This document shows positions 28,373 to 42,250 of a stretch of DNA of 64,000 bases, piece after piece. The stretch is from Lota lota (taxonomy: Eukaryota; Chordata; Actinopteri; Gadiformes; Lotidae). Below the pieces are notes generated by a model. It searched no databases. It saw only the letters and a list, made by a program, of their open reading frames with translations, and was not told the origin of the DNA. The translations under genes were made by a program, and so were the position numbers. Within the stretch, counting starts at the first letter, position 1. Each line of letters begins with the position of its first letter. The stretch lies in assembly GCA_026745465.1 (NCBI GenBank), contig JACYXH010000719.1, positions 1,292,637 through 1,356,636 of the forward strand, read 5' to 3'.

Positions 28373-28460
28373 CTCATGATGTACGCAGTTATCACATCTA
28401 TTAGATGCTGGTAGTGTTGGTGATGTGGGTTTAGGAGGAAGAGGGGGGGGGGGGGGGGGT
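28332..28460. repeat. (GT)n (28332-28371) and poly-G (28443-28459)
   Basis: They follow directly on the CATATG minisatellite. Confidence 0.95.
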
Positions 28461-28608
28461 CGCAGTAGTGGCCAGCAGAGATCAGCCAAGTTCCTCATCA
28501 TAGTTGCTTGGCAACAAACATATACAATCATCCAAGCTGACAGAATAGCAACGTAGCCAAACTTTGGAAATCTCATAATTCATCAAATCCACGGATCAGC
28601 ACTAAAGT

Positions 28609-28965
28609 GTTATGACCGGCTCAGGTGGTCCTAACAAAAGACACCACCATTAATGTTTAAACAGAAGATATCTTTATTGCACAAATTAACCAAAGATTAT
28701 AAATTAAACCAAACTTTAACTAAAAAACGAATTAAACCAGGATGACTTGCCAACTGAACCAAATTAAAGGATGTGTTACATAATTAAGGTATGAAACGTG
28801 AATCAGCATTATGTGTGAGGGTTAATTGAAGGTGAGTGTAAGGTGAATGAGGGTTGGTAAGTGTATAAAGGCAAAGTAACTACCGAAGGCAGCATAACAA
28901 ACCAAAGCAAAGCAGTTGCCTGAAAGGAGATGCAGCGAGAGTGAGTGGGGTCACACCAGGGGTCA
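28609..28965 (-). repeat. Possible LTR remnant
   Basis: Starts TGTTATGACCGGCTCAGG and has, on the minus strand, an AATAAA signal inside GCAATAAAGATATC near 28672-28680. It lies just downstream, in minus orientation, of an integrase fragment. The other end could not be fixed. Confidence 0.35.
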
Positions 28966-28969
28966 TTAA

Positions 28970-28990
28970 GGGGGGGGGGGGGGGGGGGGG
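28970..28990. repeat. Poly-G run, 21 nt
   Basis: It marks the point where the integrase homology at 28995 stops. Confidence 0.95.
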
Positions 28991-28994
28991 TCAA

Positions 28995-29640
28995 CCGACT
29001 GCCAAAGGCCCAAAACCAGGACTACTGTAAGCCCAAAAACCAAATCATTGGGAGTAAACCCTTTCCTGCACGACTTCCCTGGCCGCCAACATGAGCAGTC
29101 CCTCCTCCCAGTCTCTCTTCATTTTCATAAGATAAGCATCGACTTTAACATCTGATGAAATTGCTCCAGCGCCCCCTGACTCAGTGCATGGTATGCCAAC
29201 GGGCGGTTATGTTTTACTCCCAACTTCTGGAAAATCTGTTTAAACACATGGGAAGGGAAGTCTGGTCACTTTGAATAGCACGCGGAATGACAAAAGTGAA
29301 GATGACTGAAATAGAGCCTTAACCATTGGCTTCACTGAGATTAAGCGCAAGGCAAACACAGCAGGATATCATGTTGTTTGGCACATCACAGTTAGCGGTT
29401 GGCTAATGGCTGGGATTGGACTGAGAGTTGCGGGCCTAGTAATCTGATTTGGGTAAACTGTGAGCAGGTATTTGTGGCACGACTTCACGGTTTAACAGAG
29501 GCCAAAAAGAATTGTGCAGGACAAGGTCATAGGTTTCCTTTATCCCCAAATGTCCAGTACTATCATGCACAATTTGCAACACCCCATCCTGAAAGTTACT
29601 CTGCAGCACAGCCTAATAAAATTCCTTGCACTGTCCAACC
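28995..29640 (-). pseudogene. Gypsy-type integrase fragment
   Basis: On the minus strand a zinc-finger part (LQIVHDSTGHLGIKETYDLV) near 29600-29530 is followed, after a deletion, by the end of the catalytic core: HVFKQIFQKLGVKHNRPLAY, then LSQGALEQFHQMLKSML, then in another frame EEGLLMLAAREVVQE and GFTPNDLVFG. The third catalytic Glu (in GALEQ) is kept, but the two Asp positions are not visible. Stops and frame changes make it a relic. The type of core resembles that of Gmr1-like elements. Confidence 0.75.
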
Positions 29641-30152
29641 TTTTTAACCGTTAGAGCAAAACAGACAAAAATGAATCAGCTGTTTGACTCTTTACCTTGT
29701 CCTTCTTTGGAACTGGTGGAGGAAGCTCAGGCATGTTCAACAAGCACTGTTTTCTTATAACACCCCTAAACAACCGTGCCAGGATCAGACTCTTTATGGC
29801 TCTGATCACACGTCACAGCTGGAAAAAGAACTGGAATTCCTACACCGTTCTCATCCGGTTCCCAAGACGCTAGCGGCCTAGAAATAACCTCAGGAGATGG
29901 CGGCAGAGCAGCCCACACAGCACTGCAAGCCAGGATGTGTGGCTCGAGGGAAAAAGGTAGCACTGACTGAATAAACAAGTGTTTAGCACCTGTTTCACGC
30001 CTTCTGCAACTGGAGTGCAGAGGGGAAGCTCTGCCTCAGCCTTTGGAATGCCAGATCAGCCTGGGGAGACCTTAGAGGAGGTAAGGATAGGGGCGGCAAT
30101 GGTGCTAACATTTATTATAAAGCGTCTGGGAAAATGCTGAATTAACTTTAGA

Positions 30153-31181
30153 CTAGCCACTCCATGGGCCACTCCGCGACTTCACTGACTTTAGCAGGAT
30201 CCATCTGAATGTTATCAGCAGAGACATTAAACCCCAGAAAAGGACAGTGGAGATGTGGAATTCCCACTCCTCAGCCTTAACGAAAAGCTGGTGGTCGAGG
30301 AGACCCTGCAGAGCTTGGTGAATGTGCTTGACATGAGTCTTCTTCTCAGGGGAGAAGATGAGGATATCATCCAAATAAATGAAAACGAAGGGGTTCAAAA
30401 CTCTACAACGTCGTTCGCCAGACCCTGAAACACAGCTGGAGCATTGGTGAGACCAAAAAGGCATTACGTAATGACCACTGGGAGTGTTAAAAGCGATCTT
30501 CCATTCATCCCCTTCCCTTATCCTCACCAAATTATAATAATTTGTAAGATCTAGCTTGGTAGATATCTTAGCACCTTGCAAGAGCTCGAAAGCAGAGGAA
30601 GGGGGTACCTGTTTTGTGTCATTCAGGCCTCGGTAGTCAATGCAGGGACGCAGTGTCTTATCCATCTTATCAACGGATGGAAACCCTGCTCCCGCCAGGG
30701 AAGAGGATGGACGAATGATGCCGGCTGCAAGGGAAGAGTCTATATATTCTTTTAACACCTTCCTCTCGGTCGCTGACAATGAATAGAGACGTCCTCTGGA
30801 GGCTGAAGTTCCGGGGAGCAGATCAATGGAACAGTCATACGGTCGGTGTGGAGGCAGGGAGATGGCACGGGCCTTGCTGAACACCTCCTTTGAGGTCGAG
30901 GTAACAGCGGCACGAAGATGTGTGATCGGCAGCCCAACAATAGGAAGAACAACCGCCCTGGATCTCACCACCCCATCTCTCTCCTGGAGACGATAGTCAA
31001 TCCTAATGGCTAGGGCGAATAACAAAAAAAGGAATCCTAAAAGAGGCATATATACAAGAGCAGCGAATAAAGAATCCAGGTCTGGGGGAAGCTCTAGAGC
31101 AGCCAACTGGTCCTTGATGGTGTCGGACAGCCCACACAGCAAGACATTAAACATATGGACGTTTTTATTGGACTTTATCAT
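30153..31181 (-). pseudogene. Sushi-ichi-like Ty3/gypsy gag-RT fusion relic
   Basis: The 342-codon minus-strand ORF starts with gag-like sequence ([19 protein letters not shown]) and passes into [48 protein letters not shown], then [13 protein letters not shown] with the YLDD catalytic motif intact, and [13 protein letters not shown]. The normal zinc knuckle and protease between gag and RT are absent, so an internal deletion has fused the two parts. Several RT blocks are shortened, and RNase H does not follow. The sequence type is the fish chromovirus group (Sushi-ichi). Confidence 0.85.
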
Positions 31182-31199
31182 GCGTAACCCACAGAAGAT

Positions 31200-31730
31200 G
31201 ATTCATGTTTCATGTGCCGCGATCCACAAATATTTGGTAGTTGTGCTTCGTAAAATGATATCCACACGAATATTTCATGATCCACAAATACAAATTTTTT
31301 ACTTATGTGTTGTACAATTTTATCCACACTCACTTTTAGAACAGATGACATGTGAACTCGTCTACACGCATTTGTGGATCTCGTTGAGTTTTGTCCAATG
31401 TGTACCGCAGCTGATCCATAAAATAAAAAGGTGTGTAAAATGGGGATGCGTTCATAGCATACAAGTGAGTTGTAACTCACAGGAGACAATTCACATTAAG
31501 TGTACCACGATCCACAAATATTTTTGACATGTGCATTGTAAAAGGATATCTACACAAATATGTCACGAAGCAGAAATACATATTTGTTACTTGTGGTTTG
31601 TAAATTGCTATCTACAGTATCTTTCAGAACAGTATTTTACACACAAACGTGTCCATACGCATTTGTGGATCTCGTTGATTTTTGTCCAATGTGTACCGCA
31701 GTTGATCTGTAAAATCTGGCTGTGTACATA
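31200..31730. repeat. Diverged tandem duplication, period about 302 bp
   Basis: ATCCACAAATATTT, then CGCATTTGTGGATCTCGTTG and TTTGTCCAATGTGTACCGCAG occur at about 31208-31424 and again at 31509-31712 in the same order. The copies differ by many substitutions, so the duplication is old. Confidence 0.85.
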
Positions 31731-31921
31731 GCATACACATATAGAGGGTGATATGTGGATTTGAGTGCTGCCGTCTCCTGTCTTGGCGAGATTAAAAGTT
31801 AAAATAAATCTCGCCTAGAGCCTAGAGAGCAGTGTTATGATTTATGAGGTGAATGCTTCATCAAAAGGCTAAATCTGAATACATTTTCATGACCACTGAA
31901 TGATATGCCAAAGGTTAGCAA

Positions 31922-31996
31922 TCATTGTAAGGTGAGTGGTAGAATATCATTTCTACCTGCCACCTGTGAGACCCGGGTTTGATTCCCAACTGAAGC
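31922..31996 (+). pseudogene. tRNA-Gly(GCC)-like pseudogene or SINE head
   Basis: AGTGGTAGAAT, CTACCTGCCAC and GACCCGGGTTTGATTCCCAA correspond to the D-arm/A box, the GCC anticodon arm and the T arm/B box of vertebrate tRNA-Gly. An insertion of about 4 nt before the anticodon arm, and acceptor ends that do not pair, argue against a working tRNA. Confidence 0.5.
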
Positions 31997-32139
31997 ATGT
32001 ATGTAGCAAGCAATTTGCTTTCCACTGAACGCATGATAAAACACAGGGCAGTTTATAAAGGCAAACAACGAAAATATTGTTTTTATTATTGTAAATTGAA
32101 TGTAGAAGAAGAACAAACCAAAAATAAAATAGCCCTACA

Positions 32140-32425
32140 AACCTCTATGTACCTGCCACCTCTACACAGTACACCTGCTACCACCAAACTACTACATACC
32201 TGTATGTACCTGTCACCTCTACACAGTACACCTGCTACCACCAAACTACTACATACCTGTATGTACCTGTCACCTCTACACAGTATAACTGCTACCACCA
32301 AACTACTACATACCTGTATGTACCTGTCACCTCTACACAGAACACCTGCTACCACCAAACTACTACATACCTGTATGTACCTGTCACCTCTACACAGTAC
32401 ACCTGCTACCACCAAACTACTACAT
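32140..32425. repeat. 57-bp tandem repeat, 5 copies
   Basis: ACCTGTATGTACCTGTCACC, TCTACACAGTACACCTGCTA and CCACCAAACTACTACAT recur five times. Fifty-seven is a multiple of three, so both strands show long open frames that are not genes. Confidence 0.95.
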
Positions 32426-32595
32426 GGGGGCAACTGATTGAGAATACGTTTTTGATTAGAGTAAAATAGACGTCACTGCAAGGCTGCACGATTCTTGATC
32501 AAATGAAAATCACCATTTTCTTGCTTAGAATTGAGCTCAAGATTTGTTTTCAATACAAATGTTTATTGCACTCTGTAGCAAAGCTAGTGCTACAC

Positions 32596-32868
32596 ACCAC
32601 CTAGGTGGCTTTTCTGGGCACCTCCAAACAAAGGACGCAGGGTGGTGACGTTGAATACAATTCATTGTAAAGTTTGTAAGTAAATGAACACGTCAATGTT
32701 GCTCCACTACCACGCAGGAGATCTCTCTGATTGTGTGTGGAGATGGCTGGTTTAACCTGTGCACACTGATTATTCAGTGTGCAACAGGTGTGCAGCCTCA
32801 CCCAGCCCCAGAGTCCAATCAGACTCGGCCAGGTGAGGCTGCTTAAACCAGCCATCATCCACCCACAC
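32596..32868 (-). repeat. R1 repeat, copy 4
   Basis: The reverse complement starts TGGGTGGATGATGGCTGG and ends CAGAAAAGCCACCTAGGTGG, with the central GGACTCTGGGGCTGGGTGAG block. It is joined on one side to repeat R2 (32878-33205). Similarity to copy 5 continues past the palindrome (GTGTAGC...CTTTGCTACA), so the true end may be ACA about 25 bp further on. Confidence 0.65.
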
Positions 32869-32877
32869 ATTTACCTG

Positions 32878-33205
32878 ATACAGAAGGAAATGCAACCAAA
32901 AATATGATGGTGCCTGATATAGGACCTGTACATCAACTTTGGACAACAGAAAGGGAACACTCCTCCTTTAAGCTTAAATGCAACAGTTTCATGAATCAGA
33001 CACTGAACACAAAAAACTATTTTCAGTTTCTTGTCTTCTCTTACTTGCACAACCTTTGAACAAGTCGTTTTCTGTGTGTAAGATGGGAGAGGTAGGTATG
33101 CTTCTTAAAATGTAAACCACAGTCAGTATAACAAGTCTGTCAACATTGAGGCTTCAGTGAGGAATGGAGACATGTTAGAATGTCTCCCCTTGAAGTGAAT
33201 TGGTT
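32878..33205 (-). repeat. Dispersed repeat R2, copy 2
   Basis: Inverted relative to the copy at 15596-15866 and about 60 bp longer in the middle. It ends at TCTGTATCAG exactly as the other copy does, and repeat R1 begins about 10 bp beyond that point. Confidence 0.75.
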
Positions 33206-34082
33206 TATTCGGTTAGTAAATTTGGCAAGCCATCTTGTCTGTGGGTAAAAGCCAATAACAATCCTTCGTCCTGTGCATGTTTTCATTCAGAGTGTTTTCA
33301 TTCAGATAAAGAAATACAAATAATAAATGTCCCACCCAAATAAAGTCCACATGTGGGAAACCCTGCATTAGTTTGATGGCTGGCATGACCCACTCGTTAA
33401 AGTAGCACATGGTATTAAGCTAGATCGCTGTTGAATATCATATCAATAAATGAGGTCTATGGATGTTCATGTTTCCCCTGAAGATAAGGTGTTAAGGTCA
33501 TATGACGCCTTTGATATGATACCAAATGTAACAGACTGTGACCGTGTTTAAAAATACAGATTTCTCTGGGTTTGAACATTGTTTGAAACTATTTGGATAC
33601 TGTAAGTACATAACTCAACAAAATATAACACAGGTTTAGTCGTTTTAGATGTTTTAATACGGAAATGGTACATATACTTTTTAAAAGTTTTGAAGCGATT
33701 ACATTTTTTTGTTGCAATATTCAATCAATCACAATTAGGAATGAGTAAATGGCTGGAAAGTAGATAGGCCCATAGAGGCCATACCTCCTTAAGAAGTGTG
33801 AAAAGTTTTGGGTCAATAGCTCCAAAAATTGTCAAATTGAATAAATGCTAAGCTTAGCGCTAATGCTCAATCACAGACGACTGCTCTTGACCTGACTCAG
33901 ATTCCCTCCAAATCACTTGGGGACCCTTATCAAGTGATGGGCCGTAGCTAGTTCAACTACAGGCAGTTACTAGTTTAACTACATTTCTCATTAGTGCGGT
34001 GGTAACATTGCTGTTTTCTAAATCAAATAGCTTTTCAGTAGCGGAGCTCCTTTATTGATCAAGTAGCGCGGTAGCATCCTGT
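33206..34082. other. No gene recognised
   Basis: Moderately AT-rich. A TAGTTTAACTAC-type stretch near 33950-33990 looks like transposon debris. Confidence 0.5.
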
Positions 34083-34400
34083 GGGAGTGTGTGTGGATGG
34101 TGGCTGGTTTAAGCAGCCTCACCTGGCCCGAGTCAGACTGATTGGACTCTGGGGCTGGGTGAGGCTGCACACCTGTTGCACATTGAGCAATCAGTGTGCA
34201 CAGGTTAAACCAGCCACCACCACACACACTCAAGGAGAGCTCTCCGGCATGGCAGCATGGAGCACCAGCTGCATGCCTCATTCTATGCAACCTTTACAAT
34301 AAACCAGTTCAACATCACCACCCTGTGTCCATTCGTTTGGAGGAGCCCGAGGAAAGTCACCTAGGTGGAGTATGGGAGCCACCTAGGTGGCGTGTAGCTT
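34083..34400 (+). repeat. R1 repeat, copy 5
   Basis: The clearest copy: GGATGGTGGCTGGTTTAAGC head, inverted GGTTAAACCAGCC 110 bp later, AATAAACC at about 34299, CCCTGTGTCC, then two tail units containing CCACCTAGGTGG (near 34360 and 34381). The doubled tail is a likely seed form of the large minisatellite at 10.4-11.4 kb. Confidence 0.7.
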
Positions 34401-34981
34401 GGACCTTTGCTACACATCCATACAAGCTACATCTCCCGAGCATTTCTAAGGCTCAAAGCACAGCGGAGCTTTCTGCGGCAATCTGACATAAATGTAAGAA
34501 TCAGTACCCCCGTACACGGTAAACACACAAAGACGTTAGGTATTGACCTCACGAACCAGTCATTGAGCTATTGCTACGACCATCAGTTGAGAGGTTATTG
34601 GTAAATAAACAACCAAACTGAAGATTTTTCCCTGCGTATCTGTTTGACTGACAGTCATTGTCATGTGTGCCTTATTAATTCATTTAATTGTCAACCTTCA
34701 ATCTGTAAATTGGTTATTAATGTACATTGGATGTTGTAAGCGTAACTATGCGTCTTTGTATTTCAACTTTAGATCATTTTCATGTATTAGTTGGTCACGG
34801 AGTGAAACAGAAAGCCCTGATGGGATATTGTTTTTCTTTATCAGAAAAAAACGTTGTGGATGACCAAGAGGGGAAAAGACTAGTCACTGTAATCAACAAA
34901 CAGCGCAGGGCGACACCGTTTGCATACACACACACACATTCTGACATCAGGGGTGCTCCTCAGCTTTTGGCGAAGTTGTCC

Positions 34982-35006
34982 GGGGGGGGGGGGGGGGGGG
35001 GGGGGG
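34982..35006. repeat. Poly-G run, 25 nt
   Basis: Uninterrupted. Confidence 0.96.
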
Positions 35007-35851
35007 ATCTACGTCTCATCCAAGTCATCAACGAGTACTAGCCAATGAGAGGCAGAGTAGGGCGGGACATGACTTCGCCATCTGTCTGCTCTAGAATATT
35101 AATTATTCTATTAACATTTTAGATTGTTACCAGTGAGCTATAATGGAGTTGATGTGGTTACTTTGCTGTTAACATTGCTCTTGCTGGTCTAGAAACAATA
35201 GTTATATTTTAAGTATGAAGGCGGTAGACTGCAGTGCAGGAGGACAAAGTGAGGCCCCCAGCTGCTCAGAAGAGGAGAAAGGCACTGGTACAGGCAAAGA
35301 AGGCAAAAAGTAATGTACTTTGGTGGGGTGGATTGGAGTTGGGGTGGGGTGGGTGGGGGGGTTATTGTATGTCACTTAAGGTTATTTATTTGTCATCTCA
35401 CATGAATATATTTTACAATTCTAATAGATGCGAGAGGTCTGAACATCACTGACATGCTATTATGTGTCACTTAAACAGCGCTTAGAGAAATGTAGCATGA
35501 ATCATAGGAAGGGGTCTGGGCGCTGCGCATTGCTCATTTTATTTGTTTTCTGGCTAAATAAGTGTGTCACCGTTTTGGGCCATCATCAGTTTGCACCCCT
35601 GGACATACTCACACTCTGACAGACAAAACGTGGCATGGCCCTAGCCCTTTGTGGGTTATATAATGTAAACCCACTTGAACTCGCCAAAACCTAATCACGG
35701 AAAGGCAGACGATTCTTGTAGTTCACATGTGACAGAGCCAAGCCCCACCCACCTCTTCCACCTCACAGCTTCTGACACATCACACACACACCAGGTCTGA
35801 CCTGGCTTCTCTGCGTACCACTTCTAGGAACTGCAGGGCCAGTGTGGGCTC

Positions 35852-35858
35852 TGTGTGT

Positions 35859-35921
<63 letters not shown>
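35852..35921. repeat. (GT)n then 49-nt poly-G
   Basis: GT for about 20 bp, then G from 35873 to 35921. Confidence 0.96.
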
Positions 35922-38068
<2,147 letters not shown>

Positions 38069-38077
38069 ACCAGGAAT

Positions 38078-38177
38078 ATCAAGTTCAAGTTTTATTTGTC
38101 ATATGCACAGTATGTCAGGACAACTGTACATTGAAATGTTTGTGGTGAGACAGGTATTCTACAACATACCTTAATAT
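38078..38177 (-). mobile_element. 3' tail of LINE B, cut off by gypsy insertion
   Basis: TCAAGTTCAAGTTTTATTTG and TCATATGCACAGTATGTCAG resemble the 3' end of a fish LINE. The sequence stops at ...TTAATAT, where the gypsy LTR begins, and resumes at 42664 with ATATATC, which is the 4-bp ATAT target duplication. The LINE body is at 42664-44310. Confidence 0.6.
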
Positions 38178-38590
38178 TGTGGTTACTCGGACGGGGGTTC
38201 AGAACAAACAAGCAGAGAAACCGCTGTGGTTAAATCCCACACAGGGAATCCTTTATTTTAACCACGCAATAAAGCAAATAAGGCAACTAAGGTTCTTCCT
38301 GGACCGGGGTAACTTCCTCGTGTATCCAAACTTCAGCCAGGGACTGGGGGGAATAAAGATCGTCGGGTTTCCGTGCGTCGTTCAGCGTGCTCTTCCACTT
38401 CTTCCCTCCCTTGCAATCGTTTGTCCTCTGGCTTAAGTAGGCCTTGAGCTGATTGTTAGCGCCAGGTCTGCAGCACCTGTGAATGATAATACTGATTATC
38501 AATTATCTTGCCCAGCTGCCTTTTACCTGCAGACCTGGAGTGTCTCTTCTCAGCCCTTTGGGGGCGCCGAGGTTCTCCTGGTCCTCCACA
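38178..38590 (-). repeat. 3' LTR of the Gmr1-like element
   Basis: 413 bp, TG...CA ends, and the AATAAA signal expected of an R region is present on the minus strand. It is nearly identical to 42251-42663. Confidence 0.95.
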
Positions 38591-38599
38591 CATCCTCCC

Positions 38600-40030
38600 C
38601 CTCAGCTCCATGCTGGTACAGGGAGCGACCACCCACAGGCACTCATCCCTGCGTGATAGGGCATCCGCATTCTTGTGGTCCTTTCCTGCGCGGTGTTCCA
38701 CCTTAAAATTGAAGTCCTGGAGTTCCAGGAACCATCGAGTCACCCTGGCATTCCTGTCTTTCTTCATAGACATCCATTTTAGTGGTGCATGGTCGGTCAC
38801 CAAGGTGAATCGTCTCCCCAAGAGATAATAACGCAGTTTGTGCACTGCCCACTTTATGGCCAAACACTCCTTTTCTACGACCGCATAGTCTCTCGTGTTT
38901 GAGCAACTTACGGCTTACATACATGACGGGATGTTCCTCTCCGTTTACCACTTGGGATAGGACTGCTCCTAGGCCCGTATCGGAGGCATCCGTCTGTACA
39001 ACAAAGGGGCAGTTGAAGTCAGGAGCCGTGAGGACAGGCTCCGAGCACAGGGCTTCCCGTAGGGTGGTGAACGCCTTCTCTGCTTCCTCTGTCCACTTCA
39101 CTTGATGGGGTAACCTATTTTGGGTGAGATCATGCATGGGGGCAGCTACAGCAGAAAAATGGGGGATAAAGAATCTGTAGTAACCTACCAGGCCCAGGAA
39201 GGTTCTCACCTGTTTCTTGGTAACTGGGTGAGGCCAGTCGGATATCCTGTCGACCTTCGCCTTCTGTGGTTTGACCATTCTTCGGCCTATGGTATAGCCC
39301 AAATACTCTGCCTCCTCCAGTCCCAGATAGCACTTTTTCGGGTTCGCCACTAGACCCGCCTGCCTTAGTGCTTGTAGCACGGCCTCTAGCCGCCTCAGAC
39401 GGGTGGTCCATTCGAGGCTATGGATCACGATGTCATCCAGATAGGCGGCTGCGTAGTCCTTGCGGGGTCTGAGGATTTTGTCCATCATGCGCTGGAACGT
39501 GGCTGGAGCCCCATGAACGCCAAAGGGAAGCACTCGATACTGATAGAGGCCCTCGGGGGTGGAGAACGCCGTCTTCTCTTTGGCCTGCTCAGTGAGGGGC
39601 ACTTGACAGTACCCTTTAGTTAGGTCTAGGGTGCTAATAAAACGGGCAGTTCCTAGGCGCTCGATTAGCTCATCCACTTGTGGCATGGGGTACGCATCAA
39701 ACTGGGAGATCTCGTTCAGCTTGCGGAAGTCGTTGCAGAACCTCAGGGACCCGTCCGGTTTCGGTACCATCACTATGGGGCTGGACTAGGCACTATGGGA
39801 CTCTTCTAATACTCCCATTTCCAGCATCCTTTGGACCTCCTCACGGACTTCCGCCTTCCTGGCCTACGGGATGCGATATGGTCGCTGTCTGACAATTTTT
39901 GGGGGCTCAGTCACAATGTCATGGGTGATGACCGATGTTCTCCCTGGACGGTCCAAAAACACGTCGGCTGTCCTGCTTAGCAGCTCCCTCAGGTCTTGTT
40001 TTTGGCCGGGGGTCAGCTGTGTTCCCATGT
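38600..40030 (-). pseudogene. Reverse transcriptase and RNase H of the Gmr1-like element
   Basis: RT N-terminus LTPGQKQDLRELLSRTADVF (near 40020); stops interrupt the next 90 bp (TAG codons near 39865 and 39787); then VPKPDGSLRFCNDFRKLNE, STLDLTKGYCQVPL and the catalytic AAYLDDIVIHS. RNase H begins VQTDASDTGLGAVLSQ; after a frameshift near 38890 it continues YYLLGRRFTLVTDHAPL and GKDHKNADALSRRDE. RNase H is the last domain before the polypurine tract and LTR. Confidence 0.93.
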
Positions 40031-40039
40031 TGACCTTCG

Positions 40040-41304
40040 TGGGTTCCTGTGGAAAAACACTAGCTGAGAGGAAAGGAGGCGGGGTCACATCGGCATCATA
40101 CCATTTCTTCAGTAAATGTACATGGTAAATCTGGTGACATTTACGTCGGCCTGGCTGCCACACCATGTAGTTTACGGGGCCTGTCCGGCTCAGCACCTCA
40201 TAGGGACCGTGCCATTTAGCCAGGAACTTAGTCATTTGTAGGGACGAGGGCCAGTACCTTTTCTCCGGGTCTGAACTCCCGGATCTTTGCCCCCCTGTTG
40301 TACACTCGTGCTTGGGCATCCTGGGCCTTCCTCATATGCTCCCGTACTATCAGCCATACCTGGGCCATCCGCTGCTGCATCTGCTCCATGTGTTCGATGA
40401 CATTCCGGTGTGGGGATGGCTGTTCCTCCCAGGCCTCCTTCGCCAGGTCCAGTATTCCTCTGGGTCTCCGACCGTAGAGAATCTCGAAGGAGGAGAATCC
40501 TGTAGAGCTCTGGGGTACTTCTCTAATGGAAAACAGGATGTATGGCAATAACTGATCCCAGTTTTTGCCGTCCGCATCAATTGCTTTTCGGAGCATCTGT
40601 TTTAGTGTCTGGTTGAACCGTTCAACCAGACCATCAGTTTGTGGATGATATACAGATGTACGTATTTGTCTCACCTTTAGCTTCCTGCACATCTCTGCCA
40701 TTACCTTGGACATGAAGCACGAGCCCTGGTCGGTCAAGATCTCCTCAGCTATGCCGAAGCGACTAAACAACAGGAGGACTTCCCGGGCCACAGCCCGGGC
40801 AGTAGCGGTGCGTAGGGGTATGGCCTCTGGATATCTGGTGGCATAATCCATTAATACGAGGATGAACCAGTGTCCCAGACTGGACTTGGGAAGAGGCCTT
40901 ACAATATCCATGGCCACGCGGCTGAATGGTGTCTCTATGATCGGCAGTGGAATGAGTGGGCTACGGAAGTGTGCCTTTGGTGCAGTCCTCTGGCACTCGG
41001 CACAGTGTTGGCAGTACTCCTGCACTGCCCTCTTGACGCCCGGCCAGTAGAACCGAGCGAGCACCCTCTCGTAGGTTTTCTCTGTGCCCAGGTGGGCCCC
41101 AAGGAGGTGAGCATGAGCTAAATACAGGACATTGGAGACGTACGGCTTTGGTACAAGCAATTGGTTAATGTATGTCCCCTCCCCCATCCTTACTACACGG
41201 TACAATAACCCCTTCTTGACGGCAAAGTGTGGATAGGTTAGGTGACTCACCCCCTCTTTAAGTGTCACCTCGATGTCCACTACATCCCTCTGAGCTTGCA
41301 CCAA
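40040..41304 (-). pseudogene. Integrase and GPY/F module of the Gmr1-like element
   Basis: An HHCC zinc finger (HLLGAHLG...HCAECQ) is followed by a DDE core: MDIVRPLPK (first Asp), LTDQGSCFMS (second Asp) and YHPQTDGLVERFNQ (Glu), all kept. The main frame ends near 40228; in another frame FLAKWHGPYEVLSRTGPVNY continues the GPY/F module to about 40040. It starts right after the gag zinc knuckle, with no room for a protease. Confidence 0.92.
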
Positions 41305-41309
41305 GTTGG

Positions 41310-42120
41310 GATCGCAGAGCTCATCTCCTCATGGGCCCAGTAGGAGGTGACATAGAGGCAGGGGGACCCACCACGGTCGCTGGACCCCGCTGAGGGCATG
41401 GGCACATCTCTGACAGGGCAGTTCCATGCTATGTGGCCCTCCTCTCCAAAGGTGTAGCACCTTCTGCGGTTCCGGTTCACGGTAGGCCGGCGGTCTCCAG
41501 CTTGCTGGGGCCTGGGGCTAGCCACTGTGGTATTGGAGACCCGGTCCTCCGGGCTCTGCTTCGTCCGGCTGTCGATTCGCCCCGCTCGTGGAGCCTCCAG
41601 CTTGGTTGACCGCATCATTTCTACTGTCACCTGGTGATTTTCAAGTAGGGCGACCAGGCCTTCCAGGGTACTTGGGCTAGTCTGGGCGGCATACTTCTTA
41701 GCCTCTGGAGGTAGCGCTCGGATGCAGCGATCCAAGACCACCCTTTCCACCATGGGGGATCCGTATCCTTCTGTGAGCCACGTCCTCGTGATACGGGTGA
41801 GAGCGGCTACTTGGCTACGGGCGGGCTGAGTCGGGTCATAGACCCAGGTATGGAATCTCTGGGCGCGGGCCGGTAGGCTGTACCCGTAGCGTGTTAGAAT
41901 GGCAGCCTTAAGGGTGGGATAGTCTGCTGTCTCCGCGGCAGATCCGCTGGGCTTCCCCAGACAAGTACTGCGAGACGATCCCCGCCCAATCCCCCGCAGG
42001 CCACTTCGCCTTGGTGGCGGCCCGTTCAAAAAGTTTGAGGTAGGCTTCCACATAGTCGTCTGTTGTGAGTTTGGTTAAGACGTCCTTGGGACTGGGGGGA
42101 AGCTCCGCAGCCGGGGTCAA
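41310..42120 (-). pseudogene. gag of the Gmr1-like element, frameshifted
   Basis: Starts MTPAAELPPSPKDVLTKL and reads DDYVEAYLKLFERAATKAKW; a frameshift near 41940 moves the frame to LKAAILTRYGYSLPARAQRF, VERVVLDRCIRALPPEAKKY and a C-terminal zinc knuckle. The knuckle reads CYTFGEEGHIAWNC: the second Cys of C-X2-C-X4-H-X4-C is Phe. The central part resembles the capsid/SCAN-like region of gypsy gag. Confidence 0.85.
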
Positions 42121-42250
42121 GCGCTGTCAGAAGGTCGCCATTGCCGCCTGGAGCTCCATTTGTCCCTTCAGTAACGCTGAGATGGTGGCTTACATTTCTT
42201 TTATTTTTTTATGAGCGGCTAGATCTGAGTTTCCCGCATTCTCCACCATA

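Noticed and set aside
27863..28414. 183-codon ORF with MDPGTRH repeats
   Set aside because: Minisatellite artefact running into a (GT)n tract.
29399..29881. Plus-strand ORFs of 82 and 65 codons
   Set aside because: They are antisense shadows of a gypsy integrase relic on the minus strand.
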